Assembly (NCBI GenBank): GCA_011049365.1
Contig: DSBD01000070.1
Coordinates: 1-15,468 of the forward strand
Origin: Candidatus Vogelbacteria bacterium
GTDB taxonomy: Bacteria > Patescibacteriota > Minisyncoccia > Phycocordibacterales > XYD1-FULL-46-19
DNA: 15,468 bases
Direction of reading: 5' to 3'
Shown piece after piece: positions 1 to 7,936 of this stretch; the first letter of the stretch is position 1, and every line of letters begins with the position of its first letter. The notes beneath the pieces are model-generated. The model did no database searches. It was given only the letters and a program-made list of their open reading frames with translations, and had not been told where the DNA came from. The position numbers and the translations under genes were made by a program.

Positions 1-104
1 GCTTTCAAAAATTCACAATATTTATCTCGACGACCAAACCAACGCGAACGCCAATCGCGAATTATTCCTAATCTATGTGAATATGGATGAACTATATGAG
101 TCAT
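1..104 (-). CDS. rpsC: 30S ribosomal protein uS3, N-terminal fragment (runs off window)
   Basis: The gene starts with ATG at 104 and continues past position 1, so only the first 34 codons are visible. The translation begins MTHIVHPYSHRLGI and continues RDWRSRWFGRRDKY, matching the start of bacterial uS3 (VHP..RLGI..RDW.SRWF). uS3 binds the 16S rRNA 3' domain in the small-subunit head and lines the mRNA entry channel. The start lies 2 nt after the rplV stop, in the normal rplV-rpsC order of the S10 operon. The MTH..HPY..R opening, in place of the usual MGQKVHP, is a form I associate with Patescibacteria. No Shine-Dalgarno sequence precedes the start (AAATAATTATG). The identity is firm; the rest of the gene cannot be judged. 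Confidence 0.95.
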   Translation of the reverse strand, partial: MTHIVHPYSHRLGIIRDWRSRWFGRRDKYCEFLK

Positions 105-106
105 AA

Positions 107-439
107 TTATTTATCTTTTTCTGACAACTCTACTTCAACATGACTTGCCCTCTTGCGAATAATTGATGCTCGACCCCGGGAATTAGCTAATCTTCTTTTC
201 AAAGTCATACCTTTATCAACTCTAATATCTTTGATAATCAAATTATCGGGTGATTCTTGATTAATATTGGAAGCATTATCGCTAGCTGATTTTATTAATT
301 TCTTCAATGGTTGAGAAGCTTTTTTATCAGTAAAACTCAAAACCGCCAAAGCCTCGGAAACTTTTTTACCCTTAACCAACCGAGCCACTAATCTGACCTT
401 CCGCGGAGCTTGACGATAATTTTTTAGACTAGCTTTCAT
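107..439 (-). CDS. rplV: 50S ribosomal protein uL22
   Basis: This 110-residue protein matches the usual length of bacterial uL22. The N-terminal KNYRQAPRKVRLVARLVKGKKVSEAL is the conserved RxSPxKxRLVxxLIRGKxVxxAL signature. The C-terminal half (GMTLKRRLANSRGRASIIRKRASHVEVEL) is the beta-hairpin region that reaches into the peptide exit tunnel. uL22 binds 23S rRNA and helps form the tunnel constriction. The gene lies 9 nt after rpsS and 2 nt before rpsC, so it is co-transcribed with both. The ATG at 439 has no purine-rich ribosome site before it, only an A/T run. No truncation or odd residue is visible. Confidence 0.97.
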   Translation of the reverse strand: MKASLKNYRQAPRKVRLVARLVKGKKVSEALAVLSFTDKKASQPLKKLIKSASDNASNINQESPDNLIIKDIRVDKGMTLKRRLANSRGRASIIRKRASHVEVELSEKDK

Positions 440-448
440 AATTTATTA

Positions 449-784
449 TTATTTCTTAGTGGCTTCTTTAGCGGCTCGAGCAGCAGCAATTTCAGCCTCT
501 TTTTTCTTTTGCTCTATTTCTTTTTGCATTTTACCGCCATGCCTTATAAATTTACGAGTTGGTGAAAACTCGCCTAATCGATGGCCGACCATTTCTTCAG
601 TTACAAAAACTTCTACATGACTTTTGCCATTATGAACTCCGAAAGTAAAACCAACCATTTCGGGACTTATTTGGCTTCTTCTAGCCCAAGTCTTGACAAC
701 GCCAAGATCAGCCGGTTTCCGACCGGTAATTTTTTTTAATAATTTTTCATCCACATAGGGACCTTTTTTAAGTGATCTTGGCAT
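449..784 (-). CDS. rpsS: 30S ribosomal protein uS19, with Ala/Lys-rich C-terminal tail
   Basis: The protein opens [19 protein letters not shown] and contains [29 protein letters not shown], the standard uS19 core. It binds the 16S rRNA 3' domain next to uS13 in the head of the small subunit and contacts the A-site finger. At 111 residues it is longer than the ~92 typical of the family. The surplus is a charged tail from about residue 88 ([19 protein letters not shown]), predicted helical and rich in Ala, Lys and Glu. The gene follows a 147-nt gap after rplB that holds a good promoter, so rpsS-rplV-rpsC may be a separately boosted transcript. The ATG at 784 is the only sensible start. Confidence 0.97.
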   Translation of the reverse strand: MPRSLKKGPYVDEKLLKKITGRKPADLGVVKTWARRSQISPEMVGFTFGVHNGKSHVEVFVTEEMVGHRLGEFSPTRKFIRHGGKMQKEIEQKKKEAEIAAARAAKEATKK

Positions 785-931
785 ATTTTATAACACTAAC
801 AAAAAACAAAAGCCTATCGGGCTCAAAAGTAATCCTAGCAAATTCTAGGGGTTGGTGTCAAATATAAAACTTAGAGAATCTTATATGTTTCTGAACTTAT
901 ATATATACCTTAAGACAAACCCGAAAATTGA
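785..931 (-). promoter_or_regulatory. rplB-rpsS intergenic region with internal promoter
   Basis: This 147-nt gap is unusually long for the block. On the minus strand it holds a perfect -35 TTGACA (856-861), an 18-nt spacer and a -10 TAGGAT (832-837) preceded by TGC, an extended -10 feature. A start near 825 would give a leader of about 40 nt. That leader contains AGCC-CGATA-GGCT, a short stem followed by a T-rich run, which could act as a weak attenuator. The spacer also carries the inverted repeat CCTAG/CTAGG. The function as a promoter for rpsS-rplV-rpsC is inferred from sequence only. Confidence 0.6.
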
Positions 932-1768
932 TTATCTCTTGGTTTTTCTTCTAGATTCTATGAATTTGTCAGAATATTTATTTTTTCTCCTAGTTTTTAC
1001 ACCATAGGCTTGTTTGCCTTGGCGAGTTTTAGGACCGCGCCTTAAACCAATTCCCTGACGGCCCTCACCACCACCATGAGGATGATCAACAGGATTCATA
1101 GCACTTCCTCTAACAGTTGGTCTAATACCTCGCCAACGACTGCGCCCAGCTTTACCCCAATTGATTAATTTCCATTCCTCATTAGAAACAGCCCCAATGC
1201 TAGCCCAACACTTGGCATTTATTTTTCTTATTTCCCCAGAAGGTAATTTTAATAAGGTTTGGCCGGAGTCAGTACCCAAAACTTCAGCATAATTACCGGC
1301 TGAACGGCAAAGACGAGCTCCAGACAAAGGTTTTGTTTCAATATTAAAAATAAAAGTTCCGGTCGGTATTTTAGCTAGTGGTAAACGATTGCCAACTTTA
1401 ATATCAGCTTTGGCTGAGGTTGAAAATTTGTCCCCAACTTTCAAAGACTGGGGTAGTAAAACATATCTTCTTTCACCATCACTATAACAAACCAAGGCTA
1501 TATGGCCTGACCGATTAGGGTCATATTCAATCGTTTCAACCTTGGCTGGAATATCAATTTTATCATATTTAAAATCTATCTCCCGCCACAACCTTTTGTG
1601 ACCACTGCCTTTGTGACGAACAGTTATTCGTCCAGCATTATTACGGCCAACAGCTCTTTTGCGCCCAGAAGTTAATTTTTTATGAGGCTCGCTGATAGTT
1701 AAAAGACCACGGTAATTTATTCCGGACATTCCTCTTCTAGCTGGTGTATGGGGAGAATATTTTTTCAT
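932..1768 (-). CDS. rplB: 50S ribosomal protein uL2
   Basis: The 278-residue protein has the full uL2 architecture. The N-terminal OB-like part contains GRNNAGRITVRHKGSGHKR (residues 41-59), and EYDPNRSGHIALV follows at 81-93. The C-terminal RNA-binding region contains RGSAMNPVDHPHGGGEG, with His229 in the position known to matter for peptidyl transferase activity in the family. uL2 binds 23S rRNA and is needed for subunit association. The gene lies 10 nt after rplW in the standard rplC-D-W-B order. The N-terminus (MKKYSPHTPARRGMSGINY) is a little divergent but keeps the P-T-P-x-RR feature. No Shine-Dalgarno sequence is present before ATG 1768. Confidence 0.98.
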   Translation of the reverse strand: MKKYSPHTPARRGMSGINYRGLLTISEPHKKLTSGRKRAVGRNNAGRITVRHKGSGHKRLWREIDFKYDKIDIPAKVETIEYDPNRSGHIALVCYSDGERRYVLLPQSLKVGDKFSTSAKADIKVGNRLPLAKIPTGTFIFNIETKPLSGARLCRSAGNYAEVLGTDSGQTLLKLPSGEIRKINAKCWASIGAVSNEEWKLINWGKAGRSRWRGIRPTVRGSAMNPVDHPHGGGEGRQGIGLRRGPKTRQGKQAYGVKTRRKNKYSDKFIESRRKTKR

Positions 1769-1778
1769 AATAATATAT

Positions 1779-2087
1779 TTAAACTAAATCAATTGTCTGA
1801 CCCGGTGCTAAAAATATTAAAGCTTTTTTCTTTCCCGATTTAATACCAAAATTACCACGCACCGAAACCCGACGGGCTGGCAAATTAACAATATTTATTT
1901 TAAGTGGTTTCTTGCCAAACCTCTCTACAAAAGATTCTCTAATCATCACTTTATTAGCAAAAGCTGGAACCTCAAAAACATATACCGGATTACTAGACAT
2001 AGCCGAAGTTGTCGCTTTTTCGGTAATAAGCGGTTTTTTGAGGACAAGCATTCTTTTATTTTGAGTTCTAAAATTTTTCACTTCCAT
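1779..2087 (-). CDS. rplW: 50S ribosomal protein uL23
   Basis: The 102-residue protein carries the uL23 landmarks LKKPLITEKAT (residues 16-26), YVFEVPAFANKVMIRESFVERFG, a VNLPARRVSVRG loop and the KKALIFLAPGQTIDLV C-terminus. It binds 23S rRNA domain III at the exit tunnel, where trigger factor and SRP dock in well-studied bacteria. It starts 1 nt after the rplD stop and ends 10 nt before rplB, so it is tightly coupled to both. The length is normal. ATG 2087 is chosen because it directly follows the upstream stop and gives the expected N-terminal extension before the KPLITEK motif. Confidence 0.96.
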   Translation of the reverse strand: MEVKNFRTQNKRMLVLKKPLITEKATTSAMSSNPVYVFEVPAFANKVMIRESFVERFGKKPLKINIVNLPARRVSVRGNFGIKSGKKKALIFLAPGQTIDLV

Positions 2088-2088
2088 A

Positions 2089-2754
2089 TTATTTTTCTAA
2101 GCGACTAAGTAAATTTTTAACTGACTGCTCAGCCGATAAGACAATTAAATAATCATATTTTAAAGTGTCTACTAAGTTAAGGTCAGAAATCGGTAAAACT
2201 TTAATAGTAGAAAAATTCCTGAAACCAAGATAAATATCTTTGTTTAATTCAGGAATAAGAATCAAACCCCTTTTTCCTTTGTCGTAAACTAATTTAGCAA
2301 ATCCAGCTTTAGATAAATTAATCAAAAAATCTTTAGCTTTTTTGGCTGGTAGTTTTTGTTCTAAGAGAGAATCTATAAATATAATTTCGCCATCATGTTT
2401 TTTGGCTGATAAGGCAACTTTTAGAGCCTTAATTTTCATTTTTTTATTTATCTTTTTGTCATAACTTCTCTCTAAAGTTGGTCCATGAGTAACACCGCCA
2501 CCAATCCAAATTGGTGAACGATTTGAACCATGTCTGGCTCGACCGGTTCCTTTTTGGCGCCAAGGCTTACGTCCTCCACCGGCCACATCTCCTCGTCCTT
2601 TGACATAAGCAATATTTTGTCTAGCTCTAGCATTTTGAGAAGTTAAAACTTGGTGAATAAGGTCATTAGACCAAGGCAAGCCAAAAACCTCATCAGTCAG
2701 AGATATTCTGCCAACTTCTTCGCCTTGCTGATTGTAAACTTTCTCCTCAATCAT
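2089..2754 (-). CDS. rplD: 50S ribosomal protein uL4
   Basis: The 221-residue protein contains the diagnostic uL4 loop [23 protein letters not shown] followed by [11 protein letters not shown], the extended arm that reaches the exit tunnel. [16 protein letters not shown] follows, and then a globular C-terminal domain. In E. coli uL4 also represses its own operon, but I see no recognisable S10-leader hairpin here, so that control is not claimed. The gene starts 4 nt after the rplC stop and is followed 1 nt later by rplW. ATG 2754 gives a normal N-terminus ([19 protein letters not shown]). Nothing is broken or missing. Confidence 0.97.
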   Translation of the reverse strand: MIEEKVYNQQGEEVGRISLTDEVFGLPWSNDLIHQVLTSQNARARQNIAYVKGRGDVAGGGRKPWRQKGTGRARHGSNRSPIWIGGGVTHGPTLERSYDKKINKKMKIKALKVALSAKKHDGEIIFIDSLLEQKLPAKKAKDFLINLSKAGFAKLVYDKGKRGLILIPELNKDIYLGFRNFSTIKVLPISDLNLVDTLKYDYLIVLSAEQSVKNLLSRLEK

Positions 2755-2758
2755 AATT

Positions 2759-3391
2759 TTAAGCCCTGATTTCTAATAGTGTCCCTCGTCGACCCGGTAC
2801 TGCCCCTTTAATAAACATCTCTCCAATTTTAGAGTCAATTTTAACAACTTTTAAATTTTTAATTGTTATTCTGTTCCCGCCCATTCGGCCAGCCATTCTT
2901 TTACCTTTCATAACTCTCTGAACCCCTCCAACACCAATTGAACCCGGCTCTCTTTCTGAATGTTTTTGGCCATGAGTTCTCGGACCACCGGCAAAATTAT
3001 GACGCTTAACAACGCCTTGAAAACCTTTTCCTTTAGAAGTACCACTAACAATAATCTTATCACCTTCAGAGAAAAAATCACCACTAATTTCTTTACCAAT
3101 CGGCCACTTGTCTAGTTCTTCTTCCGGGCAAGATATTTCCCTAATAAAACGCCAGGCCTGATCATTTTTTTGATTAGTAACTGATTTAATTTGTCCTAGC
3201 TTGGGTTTATTAAGAACCTTTTTATTACAAGTATCAAAAGCAACCACTAAGGCAGAATAACCGTCTTTAGGTTTCGTTTTATAACCAACAACAACCATCG
3301 GTAAAAGACGAACCACCGTACCAGGTAAAACTCTTCCTTGGTCATCAAATATCTGAGTCATTCCTTGTTTTTTAGCAAATATCTTTTTCAT
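2759..3391 (-). CDS. rplC: 50S ribosomal protein uL3
   Basis: From ATG 3391 the protein is 210 residues, starting MKKIFAKKQGMTQIFDDQGR, the expected uL3 opening. An in-frame TTG at 3403 would add only four residues (MILF) and is not needed. The signature region GTSKGKGFQGVVKRHNFAGGPRTHGQ and the QRVMKGKRMAGRMGGNRITIKNLKVV stretch are present. uL3 is an early 23S rRNA binder that reaches toward the peptidyl transferase centre. AGAGGA lies about 15 nt before the ATG, one of the very few purine-rich ribosome-site candidates in the window, though it is farther away than usual. A short hairpin precedes it, between rpsJ and rplC. Confidence 0.97.
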   Translation of the reverse strand: MKKIFAKKQGMTQIFDDQGRVLPGTVVRLLPMVVVGYKTKPKDGYSALVVAFDTCNKKVLNKPKLGQIKSVTNQKNDQAWRFIREISCPEEELDKWPIGKEISGDFFSEGDKIIVSGTSKGKGFQGVVKRHNFAGGPRTHGQKHSEREPGSIGVGGVQRVMKGKRMAGRMGGNRITIKNLKVVKIDSKIGEMFIKGAVPGRRGTLLEIRA

Positions 3392-3409
3392 AAACAATAT
3401 CAATAATCC

Positions 3410-3436
3410 TCTAAAAAGACCAGCCCCTTTAGCCGG
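3410..3436 (-). terminator. Possible attenuator hairpin between rpsJ and rplC
   Basis: On the minus strand the 61-nt rpsJ-rplC gap contains CCGGC (3432-3436) that can pair with GCTGG (3420-3424), with one G-U pair and a 7-nt loop. TCTTTTT follows at once. This has the shape of a weak intrinsic terminator inside the operon. Because essential genes follow, it would act at most as a partial attenuator or an RNA-processing or stability element. The five-pair stem is short and could be chance. Confidence 0.35.
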
Positions 3437-3452
3437 AAAGAATTAAGTCCCT

Positions 3453-3815
3453 TTAAAGCATTTTTACATCTATATTAACACCGGATGGTAGATTTAAATT
3501 AGTTAAATTTTCTATAACTTTGGGTGAAGGATTCAATATATCAACCAATCTTTTATGAATCCTCATCTCAAATTGTTCTCTGGAATCTTTATTTACGAAA
3601 CTACTGCGATTGACAGTATATTTCTTAATTTCCGTTGGCAGAGGAACAGGACCACTAACTTGCGCATCATAGCGAGTTACTGTATCAATTATTTGCTTAA
3701 TACTGGCATCAAGAATTTTATTTTCATAAGCCGACACGCGAAGACGAATTTTTTGAATTTCGTCAGGTTTTTTTTCTTGTTTCTTCTTGCTTTTATTTTT
3801 TTCTTTAGTCGGCAT
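3453..3815 (-). CDS. rpsJ: 30S ribosomal protein uS10, with Lys-rich N-terminal extension
   Basis: The uS10 core runs from KIRLRVSAYENKILDASIKQI through QVSGPVPLPTEIKKYTV, the SSFVNKDSREQFEMRIHKRLVDI loop and a final VNIDVKM. The core is the normal ~100 residues. Before it lies an extension of about 20 residues rich in Lys, Glu and Gln (MPTKEKNKSKKKQEKKPDEI), giving 120 in all. uS10 sits in the 30S head and in other bacteria also pairs with NusB in antitermination. The gene follows tuf by 27 nt, the common str-S10 junction. ATG 3815 is the first start after the tuf stop. No internal ATG precedes the core, so the extension looks real. The upstream sequence shows no Shine-Dalgarno site. Confidence 0.96.
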   Translation of the reverse strand: MPTKEKNKSKKKQEKKPDEIQKIRLRVSAYENKILDASIKQIIDTVTRYDAQVSGPVPLPTEIKKYTVNRSSFVNKDSREQFEMRIHKRLVDILNPSPKVIENLTNLNLPSGVNIDVKML

Positions 3816-3842
3816 ATTATTACATTCTGACTTAGTTATAAA

Positions 3843-5036
3843 TTATTTTATTACTTTAGTTACAACTCCAGCTCCAACAGTTCGGCCACCTTCTCGAATA
3901 GCAAATCTTTGTTGGTCTTCAAGGGCAACTGGAGCCACTAATTTAACTTTAAAAGTAACTGTATCGCCAGGCATAACCATTTTCACGTCATCATTAAGAG
4001 TTACTTCGCCAGTTACATCAGTAGTCCTAATGTAAAATTGTGGCTTATAACCTGTGAAAAAGGGAGTATGACGTCCACCTTCTTCCTTGCTCAAAATATA
4101 GACTTCAGCTTCAAATTCAGTATGAGGAGTAACGCTTCCAGGTTTAGCTAATACTTGACCTCTAGTAATGTCCTCTTTCTTAATACCTCTTAATAAAATA
4201 CCCACATTATCACCAGCCATACCTTCATCCAAATCTTTATTAAACATTTGGACACCGGTGACTGTGGTTTTAGAGTTGGGGCGAATACCGACTATTTCTA
4301 TTTCTTCACCAATTTTAACTTGACCTCTTTCAATTCTTCCAGTAGCCACTGTCCCTCGGCCCTCAATTGAGAAAATATCTTCAACTGGCATAAGGAAAGG
4401 TTTATCAATATCTCTAACTGGTTCCGGAATATACTCATCCATAGCATCAGTTAATTCAACAACTTTTTTAATCCACTCATCATCAGCCGTGGTGGCTTCC
4501 AGAGCTTTTAGGGCTGAACCCCTGATGACCGGAGTATTCTTACCATCATATTCATATTTATCCAAAAGGTCACGGACTTCTTCTTCTACCAAGTCAATCA
4601 ATTCCGGATCATCAACCATATCTACCTTATTTAAGAAAACTATAATCTTTGGCACACCAACTTGTCTAGCTAAAAGAATATGTTCTCTAGTTTGAGGCAT
4701 AATACCATCAGTGGCAGCGACCACTATTATAGCGCCATCCATTTGAGCCGCACCAGTAATCATATTTTTAATATAGTCAGCATGTCCTGGAGCATCTATG
4801 TGAGCATAATGTCTCTTTTCTGTCTCATATTCATTATGAGACAAAGCAATAGTAATACCACGCTCTCTTTCTTCTGGAGCATTATCAATTTCGTCAACTT
4901 TACGCATTTTGACCTTCTTACCAGCTAAATTCAAAGAATGAAGAATAGCTGCGGTCAAAGTAGTTTTACCATGGTCAACATGACCGATGGTACCAACATT
5001 AACATGAGACTTTGATCTTTCAAATTTTTCCGCCAT
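3843..5036 (-). CDS. tuf: Translation elongation factor Tu
   Basis: EF-Tu delivers aminoacyl-tRNA to the ribosome using GTP. From ATG 5036 the protein is 397 residues, the normal length, and begins [20 protein letters not shown]. The G1 motif GHVDHGKT is at 18-25. The switch I RERGITI, the switch II DAPGH (Ala where E. coli has Cys) and NKVDMVDD for guanine recognition follow. Domains 2 and 3 end with [15 protein letters not shown]. An in-frame TTG at 5084 would add 16 residues unlike any EF-Tu start and is rejected. The gene is separated from fusA by a 230-nt leader with its own promoter, a terminator and structured RNA, and leads into rpsJ. The start context is A/T-rich with no Shine-Dalgarno sequence. 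Confidence 0.98.
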   Translation of the reverse strand: MAEKFERSKSHVNVGTIGHVDHGKTTLTAAILHSLNLAGKKVKMRKVDEIDNAPEERERGITIALSHNEYETEKRHYAHIDAPGHADYIKNMITGAAQMDGAIIVVAATDGIMPQTREHILLARQVGVPKIIVFLNKVDMVDDPELIDLVEEEVRDLLDKYEYDGKNTPVIRGSALKALEATTADDEWIKKVVELTDAMDEYIPEPVRDIDKPFLMPVEDIFSIEGRGTVATGRIERGQVKIGEEIEIVGIRPNSKTTVTGVQMFNKDLDEGMAGDNVGILLRGIKKEDITRGQVLAKPGSVTPHTEFEAEVYILSKEEGGRHTPFFTGYKPQFYIRTTDVTGEVTLNDDVKMVMPGDTVTFKVKLVAPVALEDQQRFAIREGGRTVGAGVVTKVIK

Positions 5037-5219
5037 AATAATATTTTTACTTAAATTATTAACTATTTTTCCCGGACCGAACAACCCGGAAACGGCTCTT
5101 GGCCGATTTTTTAAAATTACTTGAAACCCTTTTTTAATCTCTCGGCTCGGAAATACGAAAATAAGCTTTCATATCACTCCCCCTTCTACGTCGCCGGCAA
5201 AAAAACACACCTTTAGTGT
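5037..5219 (-). other. Long structured 5' leader of tuf
   Basis: If transcription starts near 5219, tuf has a leader of about 180 nt. In minus-strand order it holds three parts. The first is a ~54-nt element (5141-5194) that recurs near the right end of the window. The second is a hairpin CGGC-CAAGA-GCCG (5093-5105). The third is a CCGG...CCGG stem region (about 5071-5090) close to the start codon. No open reading frame with family resemblance lies within it. Such a leader suggests post-transcriptional control of EF-Tu or a stability element. That is an inference; I do not recognise a known riboswitch or r-protein binding site. Confidence 0.5.
5141..5194 (-). repeat. Dispersed structured element, copy 1 (in tuf leader)
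   Basis: Read on the minus strand the element begins GCGACGTAGA, continues with GAGTGATATGAAA, forms an imperfect hairpin and ends ATTTCCGAGCCGAG. The copy at 15381-15435 shares the first 10 and last 14 bases exactly and GAGTGA.ATGAAA in between, while the hairpin interior differs in sequence yet still pairs. In this copy the hairpin pairs GATAT with GTATTTC and GAAA with TTTC, with one mismatch and a small bulge. Conserved unpaired flanks around a variable stem fit a structured RNA. A mobile REP-like repeat is the alternative. Confidence 0.6.
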
Positions 5220-5225
5220 ATTTTT
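5198..5225 (-). terminator. Intrinsic terminator after fusA
   Basis: On the minus strand a stem pairs 5216-5225 (AAAAATACAC) with 5201-5210 (GTGTGTTTTT), ten pairs with one U-G, around loop TAAAG. The run continues as seven T residues in total (5199-5205). It sits 42 nt past the fusA stop and is well placed to stop fusA read-through. The tuf promoter -10 lies immediately upstream, so tuf transcripts would begin inside the 5' arm and escape the terminator. Confidence 0.65.
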
Positions 5226-5253
5226 ATCTTAACAAAATCAAGATAATAGTCAA
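5226..5253 (-). promoter_or_regulatory. tuf promoter
   Basis: The -35 is TTGACT (5248-5253), the spacer is 16 nt and the -10 is TAAGAT (5226-5231), placing the start near 5219. The -35 lies 14 nt after the fusA stop codon. It is one of the better sigma70-like matches in the window and gives tuf and the S10 genes an independent supply of transcript. Confidence 0.6.
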
Positions 5254-5266
5254 GTTTTTCACTGGG

Positions 5267-7411
5267 CTATTTATTCCTAGAATCAATTATCTCCTTAGCC
5301 ACATTCTGAGGAATGATGGCGTATTCATGAAATTCCATTGTGAAGGTTCCTCGCCCCTCAGTCATTGAGCGTAAAGTAGTGGCATAACCAAACATTTCCG
5401 ATAAAGGAACTTTAGCTTTAATAACTTTCAAATTGCCCCTTTCTTCCATACCCTCTATTTGTCCTCGCTTGGAACTCAAATGTCCGGTAGCATCACCCAT
5501 AAAATTATCCGGAACAACAACTTCAACTTTCATTATTGGCTCTAATAATACCGGCTTAGCTTTTCTACAAGCTTCTTGAATAGCTAATGAACCAGCCATT
5601 TTAAAAGCCATCTCCGAAGAATCAACTTCATGGAAACTACCATCATATAAATCACAAGATACATCAACCATCTGATAACCAGCTAGAACGCCTCGAGATA
5701 ATCCTTCTTTTATTCCTTTTTCAACTGCCGGTATATACTCTTGAGGAATAACTCCACCTTTGATTGAATTAATAAATTCAAAATGTTCTTCTCTTTTAAC
5801 ATTTTTGGGCTTTTTGTTATCATCAGAATCTTTCTTTAGTGAAGAAACCTTTATCCTAATATGACCATATTGTCCCCGCCCGCCTGATTGTTTAATATAT
5901 TTACCTTCAGCTTCGGCCTCACTAGTAATTGTCTCTTTATAGGCAACTTGAGGTTGACCAACATTAGCTTCTACTTTAAATTCTCTCTTCATTCTTTCTA
6001 CTAAAATATCTAAGTGAAGTTCTCCCATTCCGGAAATAATCGTCTCCAAAGTCTCTTCGTCGGTTTGAATTTTAAAAGTCGGGTCTTCATCAGATAATTT
6101 TCTCAAAGCCAAGCCCATTTTCTCTTGGTCAGCTTTGGTTTTAGGTTCAATTCGCAAAGAAACCACCGGTTCAGGAAATTCTATTTGGTCAAGCAATATC
6201 GGAGCATTTTCAGCACACAAAGTATGAGAGGTTTTCGTATTCTTCAAACCAACAATAGCCGCTATTTCTCCGGCATAAACTTTTTTTACCTCTTCGCGAT
6301 GATTGGCGTGCATTCTAACTATTCGTCCAACCCTTTCTTTCTCTCCCAAAGTAGAGTTATAAACATAACTACCGGCCTCAATGACTCCTGAATAGACACG
6401 AGTATAAGCCAATTGACCGACAAAGGGGTCACTTTGTAATTTAAAAACTAAAGCTGCTAACGGCTCATTGTCATCAGCTCGTCTAGTGGCTTCTTCGTCA
6501 TTTTTAGGATTAATACCAATCATTGGAGGTATATCAACCGGTGAAGGCAAATAATCAACAACTCCATCAAGCAACAACTGAACTCCTTTATTCTTAAGAG
6601 CTGACCCACAGAAAACCGGTACTAATTTATTACTTATCACCGCTTGACGCAAAACTTTTTTCAAATCAGCTAAAGATATCTCTTGGCCATCCAAATAAGT
6701 ATTCATTAGGTCTTCATCATTTTCAACTATTTTCTCTATGGTTTCTGCTCGACAACTTTTAGCTTTAGCCAATAATTCTTCCGGGATATCTTTTTCAATT
6801 ATCTCATTGCCCATATTGCCCTCAAAGAGATAAGCCTTCATTGTTAATAAGTCAATCACCCCTTGATGTTTATCATCCTCTCCCCAAGGTATCTGCATTC
6901 TAATGGCATTCTTGGTTAAACGACCTAGAATAGTTTGAAAAGAATGGTCAAAACTAGCTCCCATTCTATCTAATTTATTAACAAAACATAGTCTTGGTAC
7001 TTTGTATTTATCAGCTTGGCGCCAAACAGTTTCTGATTGGGGTTCTACTCCAGCCACTCCATCAAAAACAACCACCCCGCCATCTAGAACCTTTAAAGAC
7101 CTTTCAACTTCGGCGGTAAAATCAACATGTCCGGGAGTATCTATAATATTGAGACGATGAACTTTTTCTTCATCTCCTTGAGCATAAGTCGGAACCCAAA
7201 AAGCAGTCGTTGCCGCCGAAGTAATAGTAATACCTCGCTCTCTCTCTTGGTCCATCCAATCCATAATAGCTTCACCTTCATGAGTTTCGCCAATTTTATG
7301 AGAAACACCAGTATAATATAAAACTCTTTCACTGACAGTAGTTTTACCGGCATCAATATGGGCAATAATACCAATATTTCTAACTTTAGCTAAGGGATAA
7401 TCTCTAGACAT
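5267..7411 (-). CDS. fusA: Translation elongation factor G
   Basis: EF-G catalyses GTP-dependent translocation and, with RRF, ribosome recycling. The 714-residue protein begins [29 protein letters not shown] (18-26) is the P loop, and [16 protein letters not shown] and NKLDRMG follow as the other G-domain motifs. Domain II, the GMGELHLDI segment of domain III, the domain IV tip region SGGRGQYGH and [19 protein letters not shown] of domain V are all present, so the protein is complete. Domain IV carries a short charged insertion ([17 protein letters not shown]) compared with the E. coli form. The gene lies 31 nt after rpsG. A terminator and a tuf promoter follow it. ATG 7411 fits the family start, with only A/T-rich sequence before it. 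Confidence 0.98.
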   Translation of the reverse strand: MSRDYPLAKVRNIGIIAHIDAGKTTVSERVLYYTGVSHKIGETHEGEAIMDWMDQERERGITITSAATTAFWVPTYAQGDEEKVHRLNIIDTPGHVDFTAEVERSLKVLDGGVVVFDGVAGVEPQSETVWRQADKYKVPRLCFVNKLDRMGASFDHSFQTILGRLTKNAIRMQIPWGEDDKHQGVIDLLTMKAYLFEGNMGNEIIEKDIPEELLAKAKSCRAETIEKIVENDEDLMNTYLDGQEISLADLKKVLRQAVISNKLVPVFCGSALKNKGVQLLLDGVVDYLPSPVDIPPMIGINPKNDEEATRRADDNEPLAALVFKLQSDPFVGQLAYTRVYSGVIEAGSYVYNSTLGEKERVGRIVRMHANHREEVKKVYAGEIAAIVGLKNTKTSHTLCAENAPILLDQIEFPEPVVSLRIEPKTKADQEKMGLALRKLSDEDPTFKIQTDEETLETIISGMGELHLDILVERMKREFKVEANVGQPQVAYKETITSEAEAEGKYIKQSGGRGQYGHIRIKVSSLKKDSDDNKKPKNVKREEHFEFINSIKGGVIPQEYIPAVEKGIKEGLSRGVLAGYQMVDVSCDLYDGSFHEVDSSEMAFKMAGSLAIQEACRKAKPVLLEPIMKVEVVVPDNFMGDATGHLSSKRGQIEGMEERGNLKVIKAKVPLSEMFGYATTLRSMTEGRGTFTMEFHEYAIIPQNVAKEIIDSRNK

Positions 7412-7442
7412 TTTATAGACTTTAATTAATTAAAATACTTTT

Positions 7443-7928
7443 TTATTTCTTATTCCTGCCAACCCAGCCAAAATGAGCAAAAGCTCTGTTGGCCTCAGCC
7501 ATTTTATGAGTGTTCTCTCTCTTTTTAACAGCTTCTCCTTCACCTTTTGAAGCAAGAATTATTTCTTTAGCCAACCGATCAGCCATTGGACTGCCTTTTT
7601 TAGCTTTAGCTGAATCAATAATCCACTTTAAAGATAAATATAATTGTCTTTCAGGACGAACTTCATAAGGAACTTGATAATTGGCGCCACCTACTCGCCG
7701 AGAACGAACTTCTACTTGCGGACTAGTATTTTTTATAGCTTCTTTAAAAATTTCTACCCCGGGGGTTTTTGTTTCTTCGCTAATTTTCTTTAAAGTCTCG
7801 CGAACTATTTTTTTGGCAAGATTTTTCTTACCCCTTTCCATAATATACTTTATAAGCTTATCCTCCTCAGGAGTCTCAGCGTCACGAGCCAATTGATTTA
7901 AATTCAGCTTTTTTACCTTTCCACGCAT
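7443..7928 (-). CDS. rpsG: 30S ribosomal protein uS7
   Basis: The 161-residue protein has the uS7 features: KLIKYIMERGKKNLAKKIVRETL near the N-terminus, then NTSPQVEVRSRRVGGANYQVPYEV, the conserved beta-ribbon that contacts the E-site region. KRENTHKMAEANRAFAHFGW closes it. uS7 nucleates assembly of the 16S rRNA 3' domain. The length is close to the bacterial norm of ~156. The gene lies 8 nt after rpsL and 31 nt before fusA, the classical str operon order. ATG 7928 gives MRGKVKK, a usual opening. E. coli-type uS7 feedback on the rpsL-rpsG junction is unlikely here because that spacer is only 8 nt. Confidence 0.97.
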   Translation of the reverse strand: MRGKVKKLNLNQLARDAETPEEDKLIKYIMERGKKNLAKKIVRETLKKISEETKTPGVEIFKEAIKNTSPQVEVRSRRVGGANYQVPYEVRPERQLYLSLKWIIDSAKAKKGSPMADRLAKEIILASKGEGEAVKKRENTHKMAEANRAFAHFGWVGRNKK

Positions 7929-7936
7929 GCTTTTAA

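Noticed and set aside
2908-3099. 63-codon minus-strand frame inside rplC
   Set aside because: Out-of-frame shadow of the conserved uL3 core.
3392-3403. Longer uL3 starting at TTG 3403
   Set aside because: It adds only MILF, lies too close to the AGAGGA stretch, and ATG 3391 gives the standard MKKIFAKKQGMTQ start.
3787-4035. Plus-strand reading frames opposite tuf, fusA and rpsG
   Set aside because: Composition follows the codons of the strong minus-strand genes. No start context or family resemblance.
5037-5084. Longer EF-Tu starting at an in-frame TTG (16 extra residues)
   Set aside because: The extra residues do not match any EF-Tu N-terminus, while ATG 5036 gives the canonical [19 protein letters not shown]. 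The stretch is better read as leader RNA.
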